Below, in pieces: positions 43,090 through 51,491 of a stretch of DNA of 64,000 nucleotides (its first letter is position 1; each line of letters opens with the position of its first letter). The notes beneath the pieces were generated by a model. That model saw only the letters and a program-made list of their open reading frames with translations. It ran no database searches and was not told the DNA's origin. The stretch is from Oceanicoccus sagamiensis (GTDB lineage Bacteria > Pseudomonadota > Gammaproteobacteria > Pseudomonadales > Dasaniaceae). The stretch spans positions 3,658,001 through 3,722,000 of the forward strand of contig NZ_CP019343.1 of the NCBI RefSeq assembly GCF_002117105.1. Reading direction: 5' to 3'. Both the position numbers and the translations under genes were made by a program.

Positions 43090-43794
43090 CTACCAGGATT
43101 CCCGGTGTGGCCGTAAGTCTAATTCAAAGGTCCAACAATTACTTGGCTGTTGATCGAGATACCAAATACTCTCTGCGATCGCTGCCGGCTGGATAAAAAA
43201 GTCGTCCTCTTCATCAGGGCAGAGGTTGCGGGCAAAGGGCCCGTCAACCGCTGCATCAATGATCAGGTACGAAACATGTACCTGTTGTGGACCTAATTCT
43301 TTGGCCATCGACTGGGTTAGTAGTCGAGCTGCGCCTTTGGATGGTGCGAAGGCGGCAAACTTGGCGCCGCCTCGAGTAGCGGCCGTATTGCCGGTTACCA
43401 TAATAGAGCCAGCGCCGCGTTCAATCATGCTGGGTGCCACTGCTCTGGCGCAATACAGTAGCCCCATGGTGTTAATCGCAAAATTTAACTCAAGCTCTTT
43501 AGGGTCAACCTCTAAAAAACTACCAAAACAGCCTCTTGCGGCGTTATAGATCAGAATATCGATCTGGCCATAGTCTGCCATAATGCTGGCAAAGGCTTGC
43601 TTAACCGCTTGCTCATCCGTCACATCGAGTGGCATCACGGTGGCGCTGCCGTTCAGTTCGCTGGCAACTGCCTCTAAGTAGTCCTTTTGCCTGGCCATCA
43701 TTACAATATGGTAGCCCTTGCTGGCATAGAACTCACAGCAGGCTTTGCCAATACCGGGGCCGACACCGGTGACTACACAGATTTTTTGAGTCAT
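43090..43794 (-). CDS. SDR-family oxidoreductase lacking the catalytic tyrosine
   Basis: A 234-residue Rossmann-fold protein with the cofactor motif TGVGPGIGKACCEFYASKG (residues 8-26) and AARG in place of the usual NNAG. At the active site the normal YxxxK is FAPSK (FAAFAPSKGAARLLTQSMAKELGP), so the Tyr is Phe while Lys is kept. The group with FAPxK and HVxxxxIDxAxDG is recurrent in proteobacteria, so this is a family trait rather than damage. Oxidoreductase activity by the standard mechanism is doubtful. It is divergent from the acyl-CoA dehydrogenase at 44040 and cotranscribed with the aldehyde dehydrogenase. Confidence 0.85.
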   Translation of the reverse strand: MTQKICVVTGVGPGIGKACCEFYASKGYHIVMMARQKDYLEAVASELNGSATVMPLDVTDEQAVKQAFASIMADYGQIDILIYNAARGCFGSFLEVDPKELELNFAINTMGLLYCARAVAPSMIERGAGSIMVTGNTAATRGGAKFAAFAPSKGAARLLTQSMAKELGPQQVHVSYLIIDAAVDGPFARNLCPDEEDDFFIQPAAIAESIWYLDQQPSNCWTFELDLRPHRESW

Positions 43795-43850
43795 TGCTAT
43801 TACCGCTAATGGCCAGAAGAGCCCACTTTAAACCAATTAGGACAAAAATA

Positions 43851-43868
43851 AAACAGTAGGTACTGATT
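43851..43868. promoter_or_regulatory. Candidate TetR operator, site 1 (SDR/ACAD divergent promoter)
   Basis: AAACAG-TAGGTA-CTGATT fits the palindrome AAWCAG-N6-CTGWTT shared by four divergent promoters in this region. It is nested almost concentrically inside a larger inverted repeat, AGGACAAAA (43839-43847) and TTTTGTCCT (43870-43878). Confidence 0.55.
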
Positions 43869-44039
43869 GTTTTGTCCTTGGTGCTTTGTTAGCATAAGCG
43901 GCCTGTAAATTGCCGAAGATGGCTTTATAGCGCGTAATAGCGTAGCTTAAGCCCGCTCAGCGGAGGGCGTTGGCTTCCAGCAGGGCAAACAATAAATTTT
44001 GGTATTTCGTCACATTGATAAAGATAGAATAGGTCAACT

Positions 44040-45173
44040 ATGGATTTTTCACTAACTGAAGAACAAACCTTATTACAAGACAGTGTGGACAAATTTGTCC
44101 GTGATAACTGTGATGTAGAGCGTCGCCGCAGCTTAAACCAGACTGAGCTGGGTTATGACGCCGAGGTTTGGCAGCAGTTTGCCGAGCTTGGCTGGTTATG
44201 CGTGCCTTTTACTGAAGAGCAGGGCGGTTTTGGCGGCAGTGCAGCCGATGTGATGGTGATGAGCGAGGCCCTTTCAAAGGGGCTGGTCCGCGAACCCTTT
44301 TTAACGACGGTAGTAACCTGTGGCGGTTTTTTACGTCTCGGTGGTAGCGCTGAGCAGCAAGCGGCTCATATCCCGGCAATTATTGAAGGCGCTAAACAGT
44401 GGGCGTTTGCCTTTGCGGAAGACGCTGCCGGTTATAATCTTGCGGCGGTTAGCGCCACAGCTGAGGCCAGCGACGGTGGTTTCCGCCTTAATGGCGCTAA
44501 AACAGCGGTGTTAAACGGCCATCACAGTGATTATCTGATTGTCTCAGCCCGCACCAGTGGCGAGGCTAGGGATAAGGCGGGTGTTAGTTTGTTTATTGTC
44601 GATGCCAGTCAGGCCGGTATTAGCAAGCAAGCCTTTAATACGGTTGATGGTAGCCGTGCTGCCAATATTGAATTTAAGGATGTTGAGGTGGCTGCTGATC
44701 AATTACTGGGTGAGCTCGGTAATGCGCTGCCTTTAATGGAAGCGGTGATCGATGATTCGATTATTGCCATGGGTGGTGAAGCACTGGGTGCTATGCAGCT
44801 GCTATTAAATGACACGGTTGAGTACACCAAAACCCGTGAACAGTTTGGTCAGCCAATCAGTAACTTTCAGGCCCTGCAGCATAGAATGGCGGATATGTAC
44901 CTCAAGGTTGAAGAAACCCGCTCCTTATTATTTAACGCGGCTATTCAGGCTGATGAAGGCAGTGCCGATAAAGCCAAAGCCTGTGCGGCGCTAAAAGTTA
45001 AAATTGCTGAAGCAGGGCGCTTTGTTTCTCAAGAAGCCATTCAATTACATGGTGGTATTGGTATGACGGATGAGTTGAATATCAGCCATCATTTTAAGCG
45101 TTTGCTGGTTCTGGGGATGTTGTATGGTGATGAGGATTATTATGTAAGCCGCTACACGGCTTTATCGGCGTAA
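44040..45173 (+). CDS. Acyl-CoA dehydrogenase, PimD/steroid-type FadE group
   Basis: A 377-residue acyl-CoA dehydrogenase-fold protein. The N-terminal domain begins FSLTEEQTLLQDSVDKFVRDNCD; the substrate/FAD segment is AFAFAEDAAGYNLAAV; the C-terminal domain has YTKTREQFGQPISNFQALQHRMADM and QLHGGIGMTDELNISHHFKRL, ending LYGDEDYYVSRY. This C-terminus is characteristic of the branch containing pimeloyl-CoA dehydrogenase small subunits and steroid side-chain FadE proteins, several of which work as heteromers with a second ACAD. No partner subunit is adjacent, which is notable. It is divergent from the SDR and ends at a bidirectional terminator. Confidence 0.87.
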   Translation: MDFSLTEEQTLLQDSVDKFVRDNCDVERRRSLNQTELGYDAEVWQQFAELGWLCVPFTEEQGGFGGSAADVMVMSEALSKGLVREPFLTTVVTCGGFLRLGGSAEQQAAHIPAIIEGAKQWAFAFAEDAAGYNLAAVSATAEASDGGFRLNGAKTAVLNGHHSDYLIVSARTSGEARDKAGVSLFIVDASQAGISKQAFNTVDGSRAANIEFKDVEVAADQLLGELGNALPLMEAVIDDSIIAMGGEALGAMQLLLNDTVEYTKTREQFGQPISNFQALQHRMADMYLKVEETRSLLFNAAIQADEGSADKAKACAALKVKIAEAGRFVSQEAIQLHGGIGMTDELNISHHFKRLLVLGMLYGDEDYYVSRYTALSA

Positions 45174-45202
45174 AGCTGAATAAGCGCTAAAACCTGAGAC
45201 AT

Positions 45203-45239
45203 AAAAAAGGCTGAACATACTCTATGTTCAGCCTTTTTT
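45203..45239. terminator. Bidirectional terminator between convergent genes
   Basis: AAAAAAGGCTGAACATA pairs perfectly with TATGTTCAGCCTTTTTT around a 3-base loop (CTC), a 17-bp stem with A-run and T-run at opposite ends. It lies between the acyl-CoA dehydrogenase (+) and TetR (-) genes and can stop transcription from both sides. Confidence 0.93.
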
Positions 45240-45258
45240 TTAACCGCTTGGCAGTCGT

Positions 45259-45945
45259 TTATTTTTCAGAGTGCCTGGAGATAGCGGTAACACCGCTTTC
45301 GTCAAAGATTTCTTCCAAGCGGTCAGACAAATAATCCAACAAGCGGCCTACACGTTCATCGCGGTTGGTGACGAGCTGGCCTACAGCCATTCCTTCCATC
45401 ATAAACTTGGTCACATCCATGGCCAGTAAAAACAAGTCGCCGCGGTCACTCCAGCCACTAAACATTTCCGAGTTTGACACTCGGACATGATCTTCAAACT
45501 TGGTAATGGACTGCTCCAGAATATCTTTAAGCTCAGGGTCAGTCCGGCCGGCGACACAAAGCTCGTGATAGGCGACAAATAAATCGCCGGTCAGATGGTC
45601 CCAATAGGCTTCTAGGCCACCACGGCGGCGCTCTTTGCCTTCCAGTGCGGCTGGAATCTGGGCAACCCGAGTGGTGTAATCTTCCAGCAGTTTATCATGC
45701 AGATATTCAACAGCTGCCTGGATTAGCTCGGTTTTAGAAGGGAAGTGGTGCAGCATCGCGCCGCGGGAAACACCCGCAAAATCGGCAACCTTAGCTGTGG
45801 TCACATTCGTGTAACCCAGGTTAATAAAGCAATCGATAGCAGCATCCAGTATGCGATCGCGCGTCATGGCACTTTTCTGGGCTTGCCAGCTAACTCCATC
45901 TGCGCTCTTACTTTTGGTTAATTTATCCGGTTTGTTGGCGGACAT
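45259..45945 (-). CDS. TetR-family transcriptional regulator
   Basis: A 228-residue repressor. The N-terminal helix-turn-helix is TRDRILDAAIDCFINLGYTNVTTAKVADFAGVSRGAMLHHFPSKTEL (about residues 28-74); the rest is the helical ligand-binding domain. I chose ATG 45945 with GGAG at 7-10 bases upstream; longer in-frame starts back to 46092 would cover the divergent promoter and overlap the neighbouring aldehyde dehydrogenase start. It is divergent from aldehyde dehydrogenase-PPOX. A palindrome in the shared promoter recurs at three other divergent promoters of the region, which makes this the likely regional repressor. Confidence 0.9.
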   Translation of the reverse strand: MSANKPDKLTKSKSADGVSWQAQKSAMTRDRILDAAIDCFINLGYTNVTTAKVADFAGVSRGAMLHHFPSKTELIQAAVEYLHDKLLEDYTTRVAQIPAALEGKERRRGGLEAYWDHLTGDLFVAYHELCVAGRTDPELKDILEQSITKFEDHVRVSNSEMFSGWSDRGDLFLLAMDVTKFMMEGMAVGQLVTNRDERVGRLLDYLSDRLEEIFDESGVTAISRHSEK

Positions 45946-45977
45946 TGCGTCTCCGCTCCTCATAGTGATATATTTAA

Positions 45978-46002
45978 AAACAAGACTGACTGTTTTAAAC
46001 AG
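45978..46002. promoter_or_regulatory. Candidate TetR operator, site 2 (TetR/ALDH divergent promoter)
   Basis: AAACAA-GACTGA-CTGTTT (45978-45995) matches the shared palindrome with one arm mismatch. It overlaps a perfect 13-mer CTGTTT-T-AAACAG (45990-46002). The site sits 33 bases upstream of the TetR start, as expected for an autoregulated repressor. Confidence 0.6.
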
Positions 46003-46086
46003 GACAGCGTCAGATGGCAGTATAAACGAAAGATTGAATAAAAAACGACTGAATTTAGACAAATAATAGCAATTAAGGGGTAAACA

Positions 46087-47505
46087 ATGCACAGCTACGA
46101 GAAGTTCTATATTAACGGAGAGTGGGTCCAGCCCAGTGGTAGCGGTGCTATCGAAGTTATTAACCCCACTACAGAGCAGCCCTGTGGTTCAGTGCCCAAT
46201 GGTGATGCCAGCGATGTAGATGCGGCTGTAGCGGCGGCAAAAGCGGCCTTTCCAGCCTGGGCCGCCACTTCTGCGGCTGAGCGCTCGGGCTATATTGCCC
46301 AATTAGCCGGTAAATTGGATGAGAATAAAGAAGCCTTGGCTAGCCTGATTTCTGAAGAATTGGGTATGCCTGTTGGCTGGTCTGTCGCTATTCAGGTGGG
46401 TCTACCTACCGGTGTGATGGCGTCTTATATCGACCTTCCAGCTGAAATGGAAAAAGAAGAAGAATTGGCTAATTCACTGATTATCAAAGAACCTATCGGT
46501 GTGTGTGGTTTTATCACCCCCTGGAATTACCCTTTGCATCAGATCGTAGGCAAGGTAGCCCCGGCGCTAGCGGCGGGTTGTACCATGGTATTAAAGCCAA
46601 GCTCAGAAACGCCTCTGGATGCCTTTAAGTTTGCTGAACTGATCGATGAAGTGGGTTTACCTGCGGGTGTCTTTAACCTGGTAACCGGCCCTGGTCGCGT
46701 CGTGGGAGAAGCCATCGCTACCCATAAAGATGTTGATATGCTGTCGATTACCGGTTCTACCGAGGCGGGTGTACGTGTTGCTGAATTGGCCGCGCCTACC
46801 GTTAAGCGTGTTACCCAGGAGTTGGGTGGTAAGTCAGCCAGCGTTATTCTGGATGGTGCCGAGCTTGAAGCGGCCGTTGGCGCGGCAGTGATTGGCTTAA
46901 GTATTAATACTGGCCAAACCTGTGCTGCATTAACCCGTCTAATCGTGCCTCGTCAGTCTCAAGATGCGGTGGTCGCTATTGCTAAAGGTGCCGCAGCCAC
47001 GGTTGTTGTAGGCGGTGCTTTTGATGAAGCGGCAGGTATGGGCCCCATGGTGTCCAAATCTCAACAGGCTACCGTTAGAAAATATATCCAGCAGGGTATT
47101 GATGAAGGTGCCACTCTGGTAACCGGTGGCGTTGATATGCCAGAAGGTTTAACCGAAGGTTATTATGTTCCTATGACTATCTTCGCTGATGTGACTAACG
47201 ATATGGTCATTGCTCAGGAAGAAATTTTTGGCCCAGTACTGTCTATTATTCCTTACGACACTGAAGAAGAAGCGATTGCTATTGCTAACGATAGTCCCTT
47301 TGGTTTATCCGGTGCGGTATGGGGTCCTGATGTTGACGCGGCTAAAGCGGTGGCCCGACAAATTCGCACGGGGCAGATTGCTATCAATGGTGGTGATTTT
47401 AATATCGCCGCACCGTTTGGTGGCTATAAGCAATCGGGTAACGGTCGCGAACTGGGTGCTCATGGCCTGACAGAATTTATTGAAATTAAGTCACTACAAC
47501 TTTAA
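46087..47505 (+). CDS. Aldehyde dehydrogenase family protein
   Basis: A 472-residue NAD(P)-dependent aldehyde dehydrogenase. It shows PWNYPLHQIVGKVAPALAAGC, the general-base Glu in VTQELGGKSASVIL, the catalytic Cys in NTGQTCAALTR, and EEIFGPVLSIIPYD near the C-terminus. The final LGAHGLTEFIEIKSLQL ending is common in enzymes of terpenoid and xenobiotic aldehyde oxidation. The family is too broad for substrate prediction. It is divergent from the TetR regulator with a candidate operator between them, and the PPOX-fold protein follows after 20 bases. Confidence 0.9.
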   Translation: MHSYEKFYINGEWVQPSGSGAIEVINPTTEQPCGSVPNGDASDVDAAVAAAKAAFPAWAATSAAERSGYIAQLAGKLDENKEALASLISEELGMPVGWSVAIQVGLPTGVMASYIDLPAEMEKEEELANSLIIKEPIGVCGFITPWNYPLHQIVGKVAPALAAGCTMVLKPSSETPLDAFKFAELIDEVGLPAGVFNLVTGPGRVVGEAIATHKDVDMLSITGSTEAGVRVAELAAPTVKRVTQELGGKSASVILDGAELEAAVGAAVIGLSINTGQTCAALTRLIVPRQSQDAVVAIAKGAAATVVVGGAFDEAAGMGPMVSKSQQATVRKYIQQGIDEGATLVTGGVDMPEGLTEGYYVPMTIFADVTNDMVIAQEEIFGPVLSIIPYDTEEEAIAIANDSPFGLSGAVWGPDVDAAKAVARQIRTGQIAINGGDFNIAAPFGGYKQSGNGRELGAHGLTEFIEIKSLQL

Positions 47506-47525
47506 TCCTTAAAAACGAGACTAGC

Positions 47526-48089
47526 ATGACTGAACAAGCGACAAATTATGATGATGTAAAAAATTATCGACTGGACCCTGAGCGTGTAGAAGAGCTGTTA
47601 AATACCGCTGGTGAGTGTACTTTTATTTGGGCTAATAAAGCAGGTCACCCCATCGGTGTGACCACGGCCTTTGTCCATGTTGATGGAAAAATCTGGATGA
47701 CAGCCACCCGTGAGCGCGTACGTATTAAAGCGATTGCTCGCGATGGTCGTTCTTCGGTGGTACTAACCAGCACCGGCACTCCTATGGGCGGCGGTAAAAC
47801 CGTTACCTTTAAGGGCCATACAGTGATTCATGATGATGATGAAACCAAGCAGTGGTTTTATAAGATTTTTGCCGGCGGTATGGGTGCATCCGGACATAAC
47901 GATGAAAAAAATGCCTTTACCTCAGGTATTGACCCCGATATGTTCCGACGCTTTTTAGATACTCCGGAGCGTATTGTTTTAGAGTTTACTCCGGAAATGT
48001 CGATTCCTTTTGATGGCGATAAAATGGCGGCGGGTACTGCTCAGGCTTATGCTAAATTTGCAGAAGAAGATGCTAAAAAGGCTAAGTAA
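47526..48089 (+). CDS. Pyridoxamine 5'-phosphate oxidase-fold (flavin/F420-type) protein
   Basis: A 187-residue split-barrel protein. The core (about 20-140) has the flavin-binding layout GECTFIWANKAGHPIGVTTAFVHVDGKIWMTATRERVRIKAIARDGRSSVVL, split over several strands, and resembles the FMN- or F420-binding PPOX-like families most common in actinobacteria. The C-terminus is a charged helix (AYAKFAEEDAKKAK). True pyridoxamine oxidase (PdxH) is unlikely because its conserved C-terminal phosphate-site motif is absent. It is cotranscribed with the aldehyde dehydrogenase and ends at a terminator. Cofactor and substrate unknown. Confidence 0.8.
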   Translation: MTEQATNYDDVKNYRLDPERVEELLNTAGECTFIWANKAGHPIGVTTAFVHVDGKIWMTATRERVRIKAIARDGRSSVVLTSTGTPMGGGKTVTFKGHTVIHDDDETKQWFYKIFAGGMGASGHNDEKNAFTSGIDPDMFRRFLDTPERIVLEFTPEMSIPFDGDKMAAGTAQAYAKFAEEDAKKAK

Positions 48090-48116
48090 GGACGTTTGAA
48101 ATACTGCAGTAAAGTT

Positions 48117-48148
48117 AAAAAGGCTCGGCACTATGCTGGGCCTTTTTT
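48117..48148 (+). terminator. Rho-independent terminator after the PPOX gene
   Basis: A 14-bp stem (AAAAAGGCTCGGCA with TGCTGGGCCTTTTT, two G-T wobbles) with loop CTA and a T-run. The A-run on the left means it can also stop the convergent histidine kinase transcript. Confidence 0.85.
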
Positions 48149-48167
48149 GCTGTCGGTCAATGGATTA

Positions 48168-49766
48168 TCAAGCTGTTGCTTTGTGAATTAATCGCTTCAG
48201 GTTTTCGAGTACAATCGGCTTGGCAATATGCCCATCCATACCGGCGGAAGCGCATTGGCTAACCTGTTCACTCAGCGTATGGGCCGATAAAGCATAGATA
48301 GGGGTAGGGTGATGGTTGTTTTGTTGTTCCCATTGACGAATGCGCCGGGTCGCTTCATAGCCATCCATCAGCGGCATTTCACAGTCCATTAATATTAGGT
48401 CATAGCTACTATTGCAGGCCATGGAGACCGCTTCTGTGCCGTTTGCAGCAAGGCTGACCAGACAGCCCAGGCTTTCAAGCAGTTTAACCGCCACTTTCTG
48501 ATTAACCAGATTGTCTTCGGCCAATAAAATAACCAGGTTTTCAAAATCGTAGTGGGTGCTGGGTTCGCTGCGGTCGTGACCCTGGCTGGTTGCCAGTGAA
48601 AATTCCAGACTAAAGGTAGAGCCCTTGCCATGTTCGCTGTGCAAATGGATGGAGCCATTCATTAATTGCAGGAGTTGCTTGCAAATAGCCAGACCAAGAC
48701 CGGTTCCGCCGTATTTGCGGGTATTGGTTTGATCGGCTTGGGTAAAGGGTTGGAATAACCTGGGTTGCAGAGACTCTTCTATACCAATACCACTGTCGCT
48801 GATATTGATACGAATAAGCGTGTTACCACTAATATGAGAAACATTTTCTACATCAATATTAATAAAACCTTGCTCGGTAAACTTACAGGCATTATTCAGC
48901 AGGTTGGTGAGTATTTGATGCAAGCGGCTTTCATCACCAATAAACTGTTGGTTTTTCAGCTCTGGGTCCATCGATAACGTCAGAGAGATAGCATCATTGA
49001 TATTGGAGCGAAAAGGCTCGACGGTTTCATAAATTAATGTGGCCAGATTAAAAGGGTTTTCCTCCAATATTAGCTGCTCTGCATTTAGCTTTGAGTGGAT
49101 CAGAACATCGTTAATCACTGTAAGTAGCGTATTGCCTGAGCGTTGAATTATTTTTAGATACTCTTGTTGCTGCTCGCTTAATGATTCGTTTTTCATTAGC
49201 TCGACCATACCGATAATGCCATTCATCGGTGTTCTGATTTCATGGCTAATACTGGCCAGAAACCGCTCCCGGCTATGCATGGCTTCTTCGGTGGTTTTCT
49301 GCGCCAGTAGCAAGGCGTCATGGGAGGATTTTAATTGGCTGGTGCGCTCTTCGACGCGGCTTTCCAGTTCTGCATTTAAGGAGGCCAGTTGTATTTCAGC
49401 TTGCTTGCGTGCGGTAATATCCTGTAATGCGCCGATCACTTTAACCACCTTGCCATTTTCCATTTCTGTGATGGCATAAACATGAGCCCAGATATGGCGC
49501 TTGGCTGGCGTGATCATTTCCAGTTCCAAATCATAGCCTTCGCCGGTCGAAATAGCTTTGTTGATGGCGTTGGTGATTAATGTCCAGTATTCCGGTTTAT
49601 AGAAATGAATGGCAGTTTTAATTTGAGGGGTATAATCTTCTGGCGATAAATCGTGAATACGATAGGTCTCATCGGTCCAGTATAAGGTGTCTTGTTTTAA
49701 GTCAATTTCCCAACCACCGACCTTGGCCAAGGTCTGAATAACATTGAACATCTTCCTGTAGCTCAT
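48168..49766 (-). CDS. Cytosolic hybrid histidine kinase (PAS-HisKA-HATPase-REC)
   Basis: A 532-residue sensor kinase with no membrane segment or signal peptide. An N-terminal PAS domain (about 10-118, including GGWEIDLKQDTLYWTDETYRIH and a PAC end IGALQDITARK) is followed by a coiled coil (about 119-165), HisKA with phospho-acceptor His175 in SISHEIRTP, an HATPase domain (N-box LLNNACKFTE, G boxes DSGIGIEES and GGTGLGLAICK), and a C-terminal receiver domain with phospho-acceptor Asp461 (LILMDCEMPLMDGYEA). There is no output domain and no adjacent response regulator or Hpt protein, so its partner is elsewhere. The 224-bp gap upstream shows no further feature beyond a terminator for the next gene. 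Confidence 0.93.
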   Translation of the reverse strand: MSYRKMFNVIQTLAKVGGWEIDLKQDTLYWTDETYRIHDLSPEDYTPQIKTAIHFYKPEYWTLITNAINKAISTGEGYDLELEMITPAKRHIWAHVYAITEMENGKVVKVIGALQDITARKQAEIQLASLNAELESRVEERTSQLKSSHDALLLAQKTTEEAMHSRERFLASISHEIRTPMNGIIGMVELMKNESLSEQQQEYLKIIQRSGNTLLTVINDVLIHSKLNAEQLILEENPFNLATLIYETVEPFRSNINDAISLTLSMDPELKNQQFIGDESRLHQILTNLLNNACKFTEQGFINIDVENVSHISGNTLIRINISDSGIGIEESLQPRLFQPFTQADQTNTRKYGGTGLGLAICKQLLQLMNGSIHLHSEHGKGSTFSLEFSLATSQGHDRSEPSTHYDFENLVILLAEDNLVNQKVAVKLLESLGCLVSLAANGTEAVSMACNSSYDLILMDCEMPLMDGYEATRRIRQWEQQNNHHPTPIYALSAHTLSEQVSQCASAGMDGHIAKPIVLENLKRLIHKATA

Positions 49767-49920
49767 GCGAGGGACCTTATGCTGTTTTTAATGGAGCCGC
49801 TTTTGCAGTATATGTCTAATCCTGTCATTCTGCTTTGAATTTACAGCAAAATTCATTCTACTATCCGTTTAAGTTATTTCAAACTCACAGCTTATTGGTG
49901 CCTTTAGACAATGCCAGATA

Positions 49921-49945
49921 AAAAAAAGCCCCTGCAAGCAGGGGC
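49921..49945 (-). terminator. Rho-independent terminator after the SSADH-like gene
   Basis: Read on the minus strand, GCCCCTGC, a 2-base loop and GCAGGGGC form an 8-bp GC-rich stem followed by seven T. It lies 46 bases beyond the stop of the aldehyde dehydrogenase at 49991. Confidence 0.88.
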
Positions 49946-49990
49946 ATAAGCAAAGAGGGTAAACCTCCTGTTGGAACTGTTATAAGTGGC

Positions 49991-51457
49991 TTATTTGTGA
50001 ATGCCGCCCATATTTAAGTATTTAACTTCCAGATAATCATCGATACCGTATTTGGAACCTTCACGGCCAATGCCGGATTCTTTTACGCCACCGAAGGGAG
50101 CAACTTCCGTAGAAATAATACCTTCGTTAACGCCCACGATACCGTAGTCCAGGCCTTCACTAACGCGCCAGATACGGCCGATATCTCTGGAGTAGAAATA
50201 AGCAGAAAGACCAAAGGGTGTATCGTTACCAATGCGGATGGCTTCTTCTTCGGTTTTAAACTTAAAGATTGGCGCAATAGGGCCAAAGATCTCTTCGTTA
50301 TAAACGTCCATGGTGTCATCAACATCGACTAATACTGTTGGGTGATAGAAATTTTCACCTTCGGCATCAGTACCTTTACCGCCAACCAATACTTTTGCGC
50401 CATTGCTAGTGGCTTGGTCTACGATGGCGCTAACTTTGGTGAAAGCGTCGTCGTTGATAAGTGGTCCGATGGTTACGCCTTCGTCAGCACCGTTGCCAAC
50501 TTTAAGAGCGTTAACGGCAGCTACCAATTTTTCGGTGAAAGCGTCGAAAACAGATTCTTGTACCAGAATCCGGTTAGCACAAACACAGGTTTGACCCGCG
50601 TTGCGGTATTTTGACGCCATGGCACCAATCACAGCTTCATCCAGGTCGGCATCATCAAAAACTATAAATGGAGCGTTGCCGCCTAATTCCATTGAGGTTT
50701 TCTTAACGGTGTCAGCACACTGCTTCATTAGCACTTTACCGATTTCAGTAGAACCGGTGAAGGTTAACTTGCGAACAATGCTGCTGCCTGTCATTTCGCC
50801 GCCGATATCGCGAGCCTTGTTACCTGCAACAACGCTGAACACGCCTTTAGGTACGCCAGCACGTTCTGCAAGGTCAGCTAGTGCCAAAGCACACAAGGGG
50901 GTCTCAGTGGCAGGCTTTAGAACAATGGTACAGCCCGCGGCTAACGCTGGAGCTACTTTGCGAGTGATCATTGCAATAGGGAAGTTCCAGGGCGTAATCG
51001 CTGCTACAACGCCTACAGGTTGCTTTAAGGTTACGATGCGCTGAGTTGGGTTGTTAGACTCAATAGTGTCACCGTATACGCGACGACCTTCTTCAGCAAA
51101 CCATTCAACAAAAGAAGCACCGTAGCCAACTTCACCGCGAGATTCAGCCAGAGGCTTACCCTGTTCGGCGGTCATCAGTTGAGCCAGGTCTTCCTGGTGT
51201 TCCATCATTAAAGCAAACCAGCGCTTTAAAATAGCAGAACGTTCTTTGGCGACGATATTTTTCCAGCTTTGGAAAGCTACATCCGCAGCTTCGATCGCGC
51301 GGCGAGTTTCGGCAGCACCGGCGTTAGGGATATCAATGATTTTTTCTTTGGTGGCTGGGTTTAAAACGGGCATCACTGCACCGTTATCGGCATCTACCCA
51401 TGCGCCATCAATAAATAGCTGTGAGCGCAGCAGTGTGTTGTCTTTAAGATTTAACAT
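49991..51457 (-). CDS. Succinate-semialdehyde dehydrogenase-like aldehyde dehydrogenase
   Basis: A 488-residue aldehyde dehydrogenase close to the GabD branch. Landmarks are AEQGKPLAESRGEVGYGASFVEWFAEE-type sequence (97-123), PWNFPIAMITRKVAPALAAGCT (157-177), general-base Glu257 in SMELGGNAPFIVFDD, catalytic Cys291 in NAGQTCVCANR, and a C-terminal FGGVKESGIGREGSKYGIDDYLEVKYLNMGG-like ending. GabD enzymes oxidise succinate semialdehyde to succinate, but relatives accept glutarate semialdehyde and other aldehydes. It is the last gene of a minus-strand run (ABM, Mo-enzyme, LLM, SSADH) closed by a terminator. The LLM gene stops 34 bases upstream. Confidence 0.9.
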   Translation of the reverse strand: MLNLKDNTLLRSQLFIDGAWVDADNGAVMPVLNPATKEKIIDIPNAGAAETRRAIEAADVAFQSWKNIVAKERSAILKRWFALMMEHQEDLAQLMTAEQGKPLAESRGEVGYGASFVEWFAEEGRRVYGDTIESNNPTQRIVTLKQPVGVVAAITPWNFPIAMITRKVAPALAAGCTIVLKPATETPLCALALADLAERAGVPKGVFSVVAGNKARDIGGEMTGSSIVRKLTFTGSTEIGKVLMKQCADTVKKTSMELGGNAPFIVFDDADLDEAVIGAMASKYRNAGQTCVCANRILVQESVFDAFTEKLVAAVNALKVGNGADEGVTIGPLINDDAFTKVSAIVDQATSNGAKVLVGGKGTDAEGENFYHPTVLVDVDDTMDVYNEEIFGPIAPIFKFKTEEEAIRIGNDTPFGLSAYFYSRDIGRIWRVSEGLDYGIVGVNEGIISTEVAPFGGVKESGIGREGSKYGIDDYLEVKYLNMGGIHK

Positions 51458-51491
51458 TAACGTGTTTCCTCAGGTTTAAAGGTTGTCTCAA

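Noticed and set aside
42574-43116. Open frame of 180 codons on the plus strand over the coniferyl-type aldehyde dehydrogenase
   Set aside because: It is antisense to a gene with clear catalytic motifs, and its translation shows no domain or plausible N-terminus.
45946-46092. Longer N-terminus for the TetR regulator
   Set aside because: It would overlap the divergent aldehyde dehydrogenase start and cover the candidate operator; ATG 45945 has a GGAG upstream.
47526-48089. PPOX-fold protein considered as pyridoxamine phosphate oxidase PdxH
   Set aside because: It lacks the conserved PdxH C-terminal motif and the context is a catabolic operon.
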